Part shown: positions 46,942 through 55,667 of the stretch, in pieces
How positions within the stretch are numbered: the first letter of the stretch is position 1
Layout: the number at the start of each line of letters is the position of its first letter
Assembly: GCF_014356525.2 (NCBI RefSeq)
Contig: NC_052506.1
Location: 29,235,192-29,299,191 of the forward strand
Source: Nilaparvata lugens
Lineage: Eukaryota > Arthropoda > Insecta > Hemiptera > Delphacidae
DNA: 64,000 nucleotides
Reading direction: 5' to 3'
Position numbers and translations under genes: made by a program
The notes under the pieces: generated by a model
The model's input: the letters and a program-made list of their open reading frames with translations, nothing else
Databases searched by the model: none
Told to the model about the DNA's origin: nothing

Positions 46942-49900
46942 TTGCTGCTCTTTTCTTTTCTTATGATTAGAAATGCTGTAGAATTATTAGATATTCCAAC
47001 AATTAATTGCACAGAGTGTTCAGATATTAAGAATTTTTGTAGTAATTTTATTGAAAGCGGAGGGCTTGGGAGGGGCGGTGATGCGAATCAACAAAATTTT
47101 ACTGTAATCCAACAAAATATTAGAAGTTATAGAAGAAACATTGACGAATTCCTTGTAGTATTGCAGAACTTGGCCTATCGTTTCACATGCATAATACTTA
47201 CGGAAGCTTGGCTGAACGATGAGAGCGATTTGATGGAAATTCCCGGTTATAATTTGTACAGGTCATTTAACAATCTTAATCAAAGTGATGGAGTTGTCGT
47301 TTACATAGACCATGAAATATCTGCATCGTGCTGCGAGTTTCAATTGGGGGGTATAGCCACATGTCTCTCCCTCACTTTTGACTGGGCTGGTGTTCCGTGT
47401 GAAATTCTGGCAATTTATCGCAGCCCCAACTCAAATCTTCATATTTTTGTAGAATCTATAGAGTCATACTTTAATGAACGGGTAAATAACAATAGGTGTT
47501 TAAAAATATTTTCTGGCGATATAAATTGCAACCTTTTGAATCTTAATCCTCATACACTGGAAGAAAAGTACCTGGATGTAATGAACGAGGCGGGCCTTGT
47601 GTCTTGTGTCGACAAGGTGACCAGACCGGCCAGCAACACTTGCATCGATCATTACTTTGTCAGACTACCGCCCTCTTTTGATGTAGCAACAACTGTACTC
47701 CAAACTGCAATTACTGACCATTATGCCATATGCATGAAATTAACAACTCAAAAATTTGTCAAACCACCTGTAAAAGAAGAATATTATTCAAAAATAGATT
47801 GGAACGGTGTTAAGAATTCCTTGTCTCGACAGAATTGGGACGATGTTACTAATGAAAATAATATCAATCTTTCAACTAATTTATTCATTGATACTATCCA
47901 GACTATTCTCCTTAATAAGACATCAAAAGTAAAAATATCATCCAAAAATACAAAAATAAAACCATGGATTTCCAGAGGTTTGGTAAACTCTATCCGCCAC
48001 CGCGATAAATTAAAGAAAAAACTCAACAGACAACCTTACTGTCTTGCTTTAAAAAACGAATTCATACAATACAGGAACCTCCTACACTCAACAATTAAGC
48101 GAGCTAAATATGATTATTATAAGAATAAAGTTGATGAAGTATCAGACAATCCACAAAAGTTCTGGCCCGTTGTGAGAGAAATTGCTGGAAAAGCTACAGC
48201 ACATCAACCTTTCCCAATTGGAGCATTTGCTAAAACTGGAGATTCAGCACAAATCCAAGATGTCAATGATCTTTGTAATAGTTTTAATAAATATTTCACT
48301 GCTGTTGGAGCTTCATTATCTCGATCCTTAAGCCCGGTTGGTGAACCAGAAATTAATGATCACGAATATGGAGTTAACACAGTATTTGAGTTTAAGGATG
48401 TTACCAAAGAGGAACTTAGGGTGGTAATAAACAGTCTCAAAGGAAAGAGTGCCCCTGGGCATGACCTCATACCCACAAGAATATTCAAAGAAAACATAGA
48501 TTCACTAATTAACCCTATTCATCATCTAATAAATCTAAGCATTCATGCAGGTCAATTTCCAGAAAAATTAAAAATTTCAAAAATCATTCCAATTTACAAA
48601 TCAGGGCCAAAAAACGAACTAACTAACTACCGACCTATTTCTCTTCTTGCTACTTTGTCCAAAATTATTGAAAAGTGCGTTAAAATACAGTTGACAAAAT
48701 ATTTAACAAAAAATAACATCTTAGCAAAAAATCAATATGGTTTTCAAAAATCTAAAAATACTGACGATGCCCTATTTGAAGTAACTAAATATATAACAGA
48801 GTCAATTAAATTGAAAAATAAGGCTATTATCACATTCCTGGACCTGGCCAAGGCCTTCGATTCAGTTGATAGAGATAAGCTATTGCATAAACTTGAGGCC
48901 ATTGGAGTTAAAAATACCGCCTTGCAATGGTTCAGGAGTTATCTCTCGGAGCGCCAGCAATTTGTTCAAATTGAAGGAAAATCCAGTGAAATGGACAATA
49001 TTGACTTTGGAGTAATTCAGGGAAGCACTCTGGGTCCAACATTGTTCCTGGTATATATTAATAATATTTCCCAATTGAACACAACAAGTAAAATATTTCT
49101 ATTTGCTGACGACACTGCTGTAATTTCTGTAGGTAGAGAATGGGAGGAAGTTTATAGAAATGCCACAAATGATCTCGCTAGAATAAAAAATTGGTTTGAC
49201 CACAATAGTTTAACAGTAAATCTGAGTAAAACAAAGTATATGCCTATAGTGACCAGGAACCAATCTGATCCAGGTTCTAGGCAAGTAAAAATGCATTCCT
49301 GTAGGGATATAGAATCTACTGCATGTGCATGTGGGTCAATCAAGAGAGTCGACCAATATAAATACTTGGGGGTTATTTTTGACAATCATCTGAGTTGGGT
49401 CCCTCATGTACAGAATTTGAAACAGAGGGTTAGGAGGTTGCTTTATGGTCTGTCTCAACTCAGTAATGTACTAGACATCAGGTTGTGTAGGAGGATTTAT
49501 CATGCCTACGTGCAATCAGTGTTGCAGTATGGCATAATAGCATGGGGAGGGGTATCATCCACATGCCTGGAGCCACTGGCCGTTACCCAACGTACAATCA
49601 TGAAGACCATCCTGAAAAAAGAACCCAGGTACCCCACGTCGCTGCTTTTCTCGGACTTCCCTGTGTTAAATTTAAGACAGCTATTTATTAAAACAATTCT
49701 TACATATATTAGGAAACATAAAATAGAACTTCTTGCCAACATACAGCACAATTACCATACTAGACTAAGAAATAACCATGGCTATTCTATCCCCAGATTA
49801 ATGCATGGAATAGAACTTAAATCACCGTTTTACTTAGCTCAAATTATCTATAGGAATTTGCCGGAAGACATGAGGGAGGCCGAGGGTTGCAGCGATGTGG

Positions 49901-49983
49901 TGTATAAAAGGAGGTTGGTGGGGTGGCTCTTTGGCTTGGGCTGGAATGGAGCTGAACAACTTCTTCTTTCACCCTACACGTAG
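46942..49983 (+). CDS. LINE endonuclease/reverse transcriptase (ORF2-like, 1,013 codons)
   Basis: The protein nicks target DNA and copies the element RNA at the nick. The APE-type endonuclease spans about residues 53-267. Motifs are QQNIRS (57-62), the metal-binding E88 in LTEAW, YRSP (159-162), GDIN (192-195), and the catalytic pair D259-H260 in TDH. The reverse transcriptase spans about 485-770, with APGHDLIP, NYRPISLL (562-569), FLDLAKAFDSVD (632-643), GSTLGP and the catalytic FADD (721-724). The C-terminal thumb-like region (YKYLGVIFDN, 806-815) runs to the end. No zinc knuckle or RNase H domain is evident. No stops or frameshifts occur, so it is young or recently active. The most natural start may be Met8. 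All domain calls are read from motifs. Confidence 0.95.
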   Translation: MLLFSFLMIRNAVELLDIPTINCTECSDIKNFCSNFIESGGLGRGGDANQQNFTVIQQNIRSYRRNIDEFLVVLQNLAYRFTCIILTEAWLNDESDLMEIPGYNLYRSFNNLNQSDGVVVYIDHEISASCCEFQLGGIATCLSLTFDWAGVPCEILAIYRSPNSNLHIFVESIESYFNERVNNNRCLKIFSGDINCNLLNLNPHTLEEKYLDVMNEAGLVSCVDKVTRPASNTCIDHYFVRLPPSFDVATTVLQTAITDHYAICMKLTTQKFVKPPVKEEYYSKIDWNGVKNSLSRQNWDDVTNENNINLSTNLFIDTIQTILLNKTSKVKISSKNTKIKPWISRGLVNSIRHRDKLKKKLNRQPYCLALKNEFIQYRNLLHSTIKRAKYDYYKNKVDEVSDNPQKFWPVVREIAGKATAHQPFPIGAFAKTGDSAQIQDVNDLCNSFNKYFTAVGASLSRSLSPVGEPEINDHEYGVNTVFEFKDVTKEELRVVINSLKGKSAPGHDLIPTRIFKENIDSLINPIHHLINLSIHAGQFPEKLKISKIIPIYKSGPKNELTNYRPISLLATLSKIIEKCVKIQLTKYLTKNNILAKNQYGFQKSKNTDDALFEVTKYITESIKLKNKAIITFLDLAKAFDSVDRDKLLHKLEAIGVKNTALQWFRSYLSERQQFVQIEGKSSEMDNIDFGVIQGSTLGPTLFLVYINNISQLNTTSKIFLFADDTAVISVGREWEEVYRNATNDLARIKNWFDHNSLTVNLSKTKYMPIVTRNQSDPGSRQVKMHSCRDIESTACACGSIKRVDQYKYLGVIFDNHLSWVPHVQNLKQRVRRLLYGLSQLSNVLDIRLCRRIYHAYVQSVLQYGIIAWGGVSSTCLEPLAVTQRTIMKTILKKEPRYPTSLLFSDFPVLNLRQLFIKTILTYIRKHKIELLANIQHNYHTRLRNNHGYSIPRLMHGIELKSPFYLAQIIYRNLPEDMREAEGCSDVVYKRRLVGWLFGLGWNGAEQLLLSPYT

Positions 49984-50391
49984 CATCCCAGCATTGATTA
50001 TATACTAATATTACATTTGCATCACCGCTTGTCTTGATCCCTTTGCTCTTTCACTTTTCTGTATCTTACTTTTATGATCACTCTGCGCTAACAAACAAAA
50101 ACAAAATGTTTTGTCTTGTTTTTTCTCCTCTGATGTAGACAAAATGATATCTTATTAATTAAGTATGTTTGTAGTATATTATTATTTGATGAGATACATA
50201 TTACTCTTGCTTGATAAGAACTCTCCCTCAACCACAGACGAACAGTCTTTTTGGGGGAATTCCACTCTATATATGTATTATGGTAATAGTGTATAATATG
50301 TAAAAAAAATCTTTAATAACCTGTTTGAAATATTGTAAAAACAATGAAATGTATGCACTTTTACATATTCTTTTAATGTACCAAATGTGGA

Positions 50392-50424
50392 AATAAACTG
50401 ATTTGATTTGATTTGATTTGATTT
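50392..50424 (+). terminator. LINE polyadenylation signal and (GATTT)5 tail
   Basis: AATAAA at 50,392-50,397 is followed by five GATTT units at 50,400-50,424, which end the element. Confidence 0.8.
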
Positions 50425-50429
50425 GAAAT

Positions 50430-51250
50430 CACTTCTGGAAGAATTTGAGGCGAAAATCTTGGAATTTCACCATTTCAATACATTGCAATCATAGTATTGA
50501 TTCTTGTAATCGTATACATCAAGTATAGGATAATCACAATGTAGTTTCGGCTTCCACAGCAAATACGAAAGTCCTCCCAAGTTGTAATCTGCGATAATTG
50601 GATCAGTGGTGAATGTCATGAATGCGATTTAAATCATGTTTAATATTCAACCGATGTTGTCGTAGGGAAATGCAATTTTCTCATGCAAGCTCACCAATAG
50701 AAAAAACAGAATTGATGGAAAAGAAACCTCCTTATCATTTTAAGTACATTAGAGAAGGTGCAACAGTCAATCTGATAAGTAGTGTAAGCTTTTGTTCATA
50801 ACTGAGCGTAATCTACTCCATATTCCACTTTTTTGCAGAGCTTCAAACTGCGACACTTTAAAGCTACACCCTTTCTGACGTGATTCTGTCGATAAGAGCC
50901 CTCTGACACGCAAAATTCACTTTAGAGAAGTAAAATCAGCCTTGTTCTGCTGCTATCTCGCGATCAACCATTCCGAATGAATCATTTTTCCAAAGCAGCC
51001 GGTCGAGAGAGCCCTTCAACCTTTTAATTGTTATTCAGAAAACGTTCACGCAAATCTAAATCGTGATAGTGGCAGAGCTGTGTGAGGAGAAATTGTTTTT
51101 CCTAATCTAATTTATCAACTTTTACTCTCTCTCCATGAGAGAAATATTCTCTACCAAGTTCGTTTATATTTTAATTTCATGTTGATTTAAACTCCTTTCT
51201 CATTAATGTATAATATGATAATTTTAATCCACATGAAAATTGAAAACTTG
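50430..51250. other. AT-rich DNA, nothing recognised
   Basis: No reading frame or shared repeat noticed. Confidence 0.45.
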
Positions 51251-51254
51251 TAAA

Positions 51255-51700
51255 ATCTGGTGCGGCGCACTCACACAACTTGCTTTACCGCTATGAAGAT
51301 TGATCACCTGTCACTAGTATTCATGCGCATCTCAAGTCTACTATTGAAAGATCTGAGCCAGCTGGTGACAGGACAATAACGCTGGAGACACACGAGGTCT
51401 GCTATCTCTTCATAGTGAATGATTTAATAGAATCAACAGTTATCAACAGTTTGCAATTGAATATTCACATTTTCTCGAATTCCGTGCTTATTTTCAATTT
51501 TAGGTGAAAATGTTACTGAATATCAATTGTATAAATTTTTATGCTCAATCTGTTCCACTTTAAATTTTTTGTTTAAATTTTATCTGGAGCCTGATAATTA
51601 GGAATCAAAAATTGAACTTTGCATAGAAATAGAAATTTTTACAGATATGGGACTTGTGGCAATTGATAGAGCTTATCAATGACTATATCTTCCTTCTATA
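51255..51700 (-). repeat. Repeat family R, second copy
   Basis: Reverse complement of parts of 25,820-26,225 with moderate divergence. The edge carries the AATCTGGTGCGGCGCACTCA version of the family terminus. It lies about 50 bp from the inverted duplication copy 2. Confidence 0.75.
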
Positions 51701-51748
51701 CTACTTATGAAATCCTTTAATGTGTAATAAGATTGATAGTATTTTTAA

Positions 51749-52964
51749 AACGAGGTTTTTGTTCTCTGTCTATTGTTCATCATCTACTCAACAGCATGAA
51801 TCATAGTTGGCTAAGCCCATTCATTACTGGAGACCATAGAATTGGACATCACATGATGTATTGTTATTGTCTATCATTGGTTGCAGTATTATTGTGTTCT
51901 ACCTTCTACAAAAAATAAAAATGTAATCAGTTTGTTACAGTCTCAAAACTGTTTTTCCTGTTATTAAACGAAAATCCAAACTAAATGCTGTAAAATGCAT
52001 TTGGATTTTCTTTCAATTACATTTTCAATTCATTAATTCATTAATTAGCACTATTTGAATAAATTAATTTCTCATCAATTATCATCTGTACACTTCTGTT
52101 CTTGTAATTCATTATCCGTGAAACAAAGAAATGAGAATATTTCTTTGTCCTCAACAAAATAGTAATACGCGTATTCATCATGAAAAAATTACTAGAGGAA
52201 CAAAAAATTATGTCATTGTCAATAGTGAGCGATTCAATAGCGGATCAATAGCTAGTTACAGCAATTTGAACATATTTTTTGAAGCTCGAAGCACGCCAAC
52301 TAGCTTCAGCCAACAGCAGGAAAATAATTATGAACTTGTATTTGAGAAATGTTCTATTGATAATCACTATATTCTGTCCTGGTATTGGAATCTATTACCA
52401 AATGAAAACTCATTAGAGAATGCTTTGTTGAAATTTCAGGCATTGGTATGTTGCTTTAATGAACACCATTCAATCAATAATGATGTGATTTTTGGTGCAT
52501 ACTCTGGCTGGTCGGACAATTTGTATTGCATTGTGGGTGATACAATTGATCCTAGAAATTCATTATACTGTATAATCTGATCAATGGAGATTGAAATCGG
52601 TGAGGTCAATTAATGACTTTTACTGCTTCTCTTCATACTTGGTCTAGGGAGTTGTTTCAGAAGTAGTGTGAATGTTCAAAAACCTTAAACAGTATCAACA
52701 TTGTTTTATTTTATTCGAGGAAATCGTGTAACACATCTTTCAATGTAATGGATTTGGATAACTTCAATCTTGACATGAGTAACAATGTTTCGCTCCTTGT
52801 TGAGCTTGCTAAAAAATAATTATGTATTCGTATTTTATGTAGAATCCAAACTCCAATCATTGAGAAACATTTTATACATTTTACAAAGACAGGGAATACT
52901 GCACAGAGGATTGATTTTGGAATACTTTAGCATTTTGCTTTTGAAATTCATTAGGCAACAAGCT
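51749..52964 (+). repeat. Inverted segmental duplication, copy 2
   Basis: Partner of 38,493-39,706. Here the middle frame (52,131-52,580) is open for 149 codons, because positions that are stops in copy 1 are sense codons. Within it, GGTATGTTG at 52,444 is a good splice-donor match and ATAG near 52,161 a possible acceptor. The unit could therefore derive from a gene with exons, but no protein family was recognised. Confidence 0.88.
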
Positions 52965-53205
52965 GTTGTTGCTTTTCCTAATGTAAAAATATCTTCCATA
53001 GAAGTAAGACGCTTTTCCCATGAATCAATTATTCCTAAACATTAGTTGTGTTACCAAAGAAAATAGAAGGTAGCTTTCGATAAAATTATTGGAGAATTTG
53101 CATAACAGTTCGTTGATATTCACTTTGAACTGTCAGTATACCTCATTAATAGCATCAATGCTCCCCATTCAAATAATGTTGACACATTGATGTGAATCTT
53201 AAATA

Positions 53206-53345
53206 TAAAGAAAATAAAAATCTCAGTATCCTTTTTTTGAAAATTTTTTTCACAACATTTTCAAGTCTGAAAATGGCATAAATGTCCGAAACATGTTGCG
53301 ATAAAATTTTTCAAAAAAAGGGTACTGAGATTTTTATTCTCTTTA
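53206..53345. repeat. Hairpin element with GAAAC-type core, Penelope-like terminus?
   Basis: The arms 53,206-53,243 and 53,307-53,345 are inverted copies (AAAATCTCAGTATCC against GGGTACTGAGATTTT). The centre reads CTGAAAATGGCATAAATGTC then CGAAACATGTTG, with CAACAT/ATGTTG outer pairing. This resembles the CTGANGA - stem - GAAAC arrangement of the minimal hammerhead ribozymes found in Penelope-like retroelements, but one core position differs. The right arm ends 10 bp before the Helitron. Confidence 0.4.
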
Positions 53346-53355
53346 TATTATATTA

Positions 53356-53387
53356 CTAGCTGTACCCTGCCACGCTTCGCAGTGGCA
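53356..53387 (-). other. Helitron 3' terminus: hairpin and CTAG
   Basis: TGCCAC-GC (53,368-53,375) pairs with GC-A-GTGGCA (53,379-53,387) around a TTC loop with one bulged A. An 8-nt spacer and CTAG (53,356-53,359) follow on the minus strand, and the next base is T. This is the canonical Helitron replication terminator. Confidence 0.9.
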
Positions 53388-53746
53388 CATTGTGATTGAA
53401 TGTTTATTTTTTTTTTCTGTGGCCCCCACTATATATAAAATATGTGTTGGGAAACCACAAATATTATGCTTGTTAAATAAATTATGAACATCTGTGTTAT
53501 GTGAGCTGTTAAATCTGGTTTATTGTGCAATTACAAAACTAAAAGGAAAAATAATGTTTATGTGAGAAATAAAATGAAAAAAAGCAAAATTTTTAGAAAA
53601 AAGAAATTAAAATGAGTAAATGAATACCTATATATAAAATAGAAAATTATTGATGGAAAATAATTAGATTCTAAAAGAAAAAAATATTTGAGAATAGTCT
53701 CTTAAAAAGGATTGATAAAAAAATGAATTAATAATATTCATAATAT

Positions 53747-54775
53747 CTAGATTGTAATAAGGTCTTCACTATAATTTATTCTATTTTCAATTATCCAAGT
53801 TTTTGTTTTTGCTTTTAATATATTAACCAGTACCATTTCCTTGATGTCCATTGGCAGCCTGTTGTAAATCTTCGGTCCTAAGTATGTGACTGTTCTCTGG
53901 GCGGCAGTTGTTGTCATCCTGGGGACTGCTAGATCAATATTCCTTCTTCGCGTGCTGTGGGTGTGGTCCATGTTGAGAAAGAACTGCGGGTTTTTCCTGA
54001 TGAATGTGAGTAATTTGTGAATGTAAATTTGTCGGATGCTCAGTAGTTGGAGCTCTTCATATAGAGAATCTGAAGGGTAGAGTGGATGTTTCTGTCCCAT
54101 TATTCTGAGGATGAGTTTCTGGACTTTAAAAACAGGATTGATATGGCAGAAATACGTAGCTTCCCATGCCAGGATTCCATATCTTGCTATTGACTCTACC
54201 GTGATATACAATTTTTAACGTATCCAGTGTGAGTATCTGTCGGAGTTGAATGAAACTGTAAACCAGTTTCCTGAGTTTTGTTGTTTGCTGTATGATGTGT
54301 TTGTCCCACCAAAGTAAGTCGTCTATTATAACTCCTAAATATTTTATATTATCTGTTCGTTCTACTGATGGACAATTGCAGTCTATGCGATTTATTTTGC
54401 AGTGATGTAACTTGATTGTATTTCGTACAGGTTTTTTGGAGTCCGTCAGTGAAAATGCTAGAAATTTAGTTTTTGATGAATTGAGAGTCAGGATATTACT
54501 GTGGAGCCAAAGTGTAATTTTTTCCATGCCTAATTCAGCGGTTATGAAAGTCTCGTTCCAGTTGTTGCCTTGAAATATCACAGCTGTGTCGTCGGCAAAG
54601 ACAATAATCTTGCCACCAATGTCGAGTGAGCACAACTCATTGGCAAAGATGAGGTACAGTATCGGACCAAGAACTGTTCCTTGTGGCACGCCGAATTTTA
54701 CAGGAAGGCCTTCTTCTGCACTCAGATTTTTCCCTATTCTCACTCTCTTTTTGCGAATGGTTGAGAAATGAGAAA
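53747..54775 (-). pseudogene. LINE reverse transcriptase fragment inside the Helitron
   Basis: The frame entering near 54,775 reads TIRKKRVRIGKNL, then GVPQGTVLGPILYLIF and the catalytic VFADDTAV. It continues through SNILTLNSSKTKFLAF and NIKYLGVIIDD. A frameshift near 54,200 moves it to a second frame that continues VESIARYGILAWEATY to the natural C-terminus and a stop at 53,747. Only the second half of the reverse transcriptase and the C-terminal region are present; endonuclease and RT fingers are missing. It shares the C-x-C..YLGV layout with the LINE at 46.9 kb but is a different family. A run of ten A's on the minus strand near 53,405 may be its tail. It could be a 5'-truncated insertion or a captured fragment. 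Confidence 0.85.
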
Positions 54776-54801
54776 AAACAATGAATACATTTCATATAAG
54801 T

Positions 54802-55635
54802 TTAATTTTGCAATACTTGTTTATATACAATATTTTTTGTTTTTCCACTGTCTGCGTAAATATAAAGACTATCTGGTTTGCCGACTCGGGAACACGCAAC
54901 ATACAGTTGTCCATGTGAAAAGCAATCCACATCTAAATCTAGACCACACAATTCTAAAGATTGACCTTGAGCTTTGTTGATTGTGATTGCAAATGCCAAT
55001 CGAATTGGGAATTGCAATCTTTTAAATTGAAATGGTGTATCGGTCGGGATCGTGGGTATTCGAGGAATGAGGACATCTTCACCTTTGAAAGGCCCTGTTA
55101 AAATCGTTGCTTCCACTACATTATTCATTAATCTCTTAACTGCAAGTCGCGTGCCGTTGCAGAGTTTTGGCTGATTAATATTCCGCAAGAGGATAATTGG
55201 CACACCTACTTTCAATTTCAATATGTGTGGTGGTATCCCTGGCAGATCAAGTGAGTTTAGAAATTCTGTTGGATAATTAACTACTTCATCAGCTTCCACA
55301 ACAGTGTCTATCGACTTATATGTAGTTTCATCACTTTGAATACTGGATTGTATAACATTATTAAGTTGATAGACATCTTTATTCTTTGCGGCAAGGATAG
55401 CTCGTTCACTGAGCCAATCATGATTTCTATGATTTATCTGAATGTCAGGAAATACTTTTTCGATCAGTTCTTCTTTTGATGTAACTAAATTACAAAAATT
55501 ATCGGGAAGTGATATTTGTCTAGACGTCTCATCGACTGGCAGCTGACCGTTTCCAATTTCCAGTAACTGTCGTGAGAATACCTCAGCTGATGGATCATTC
55601 TGCAACTGGACACGCATATTCGTAGTCAACTCCAA
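54802..55635 (-). CDS. Helitron Pif1 helicase, C-terminal part (after the frameshift)
   Basis: This continues the protein encoded at 55,668-59,270 in another frame. The frame is already open upstream of the first listed codon: LKYSTLWRHVHTLELTTNMR is readable before it. Motifs are LTTNMRV, the LKVGVPIILLRNI segment with NGTRLAV, AFAITINKAQGQSLE (helicase motif V-like) and LYVACSRV (motif VI, with the conserved arginine), then DSLYIYA and a stop at 54,802. These are the normal C-terminal Pif1/Helitron motifs, so only the junction is damaged. As it stands the polypeptide has no start of its own and would not be made as a functional helicase. Confidence 0.9.
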   Translation of the reverse strand: MELTTNMRVQLQNDPSAEVFSRQLLEIGNGQLPVDETSRQISLPDNFCNLVTSKEELIEKVFPDIQINHRNHDWLSERAILAAKNKDVYQLNNVIQSSIQSDETTYKSIDTVVEADEVVNYPTEFLNSLDLPGIPPHILKLKVGVPIILLRNINQPKLCNGTRLAVKRLMNNVVEATILTGPFKGEDVLIPRIPTIPTDTPFQFKRLQFPIRLAFAITINKAQGQSLELCGLDLDVDCFSHGQLYVACSRVGKPDSLYIYADSGKTKNIVYKQVLQN

Positions 55636-55667
55636 TGTATGTACGTGCCGCCATAGTGTTGAATATT

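Larger units (their letters stand above)
46560..50424 (+). mobile_element. LINE retrotransposon with intact ORF2-like frame
   Basis: The 3' end is firm: AATAAA at 50,392-50,397 and then (GATTT)5 ending at 50,424. The 5' end is not defined. 46,560-46,940 is T-rich and could be 5' UTR, and no gag-like ORF1 with CCHC knuckles was found upstream. The element is therefore single-ORF, 5'-truncated ahead of ORF2, or has an unrecognised leader. No target duplication was found. A short microsatellite tail instead of poly(A) points to the CR1 group. Confidence 0.8.

Noticed and set aside
46656..46970. 104-codon frame as LINE ORF1
   Set aside because: Hydrophobic, T-rich composition with no CCHC knuckle or coiled coil. 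It does not look like a gag protein.
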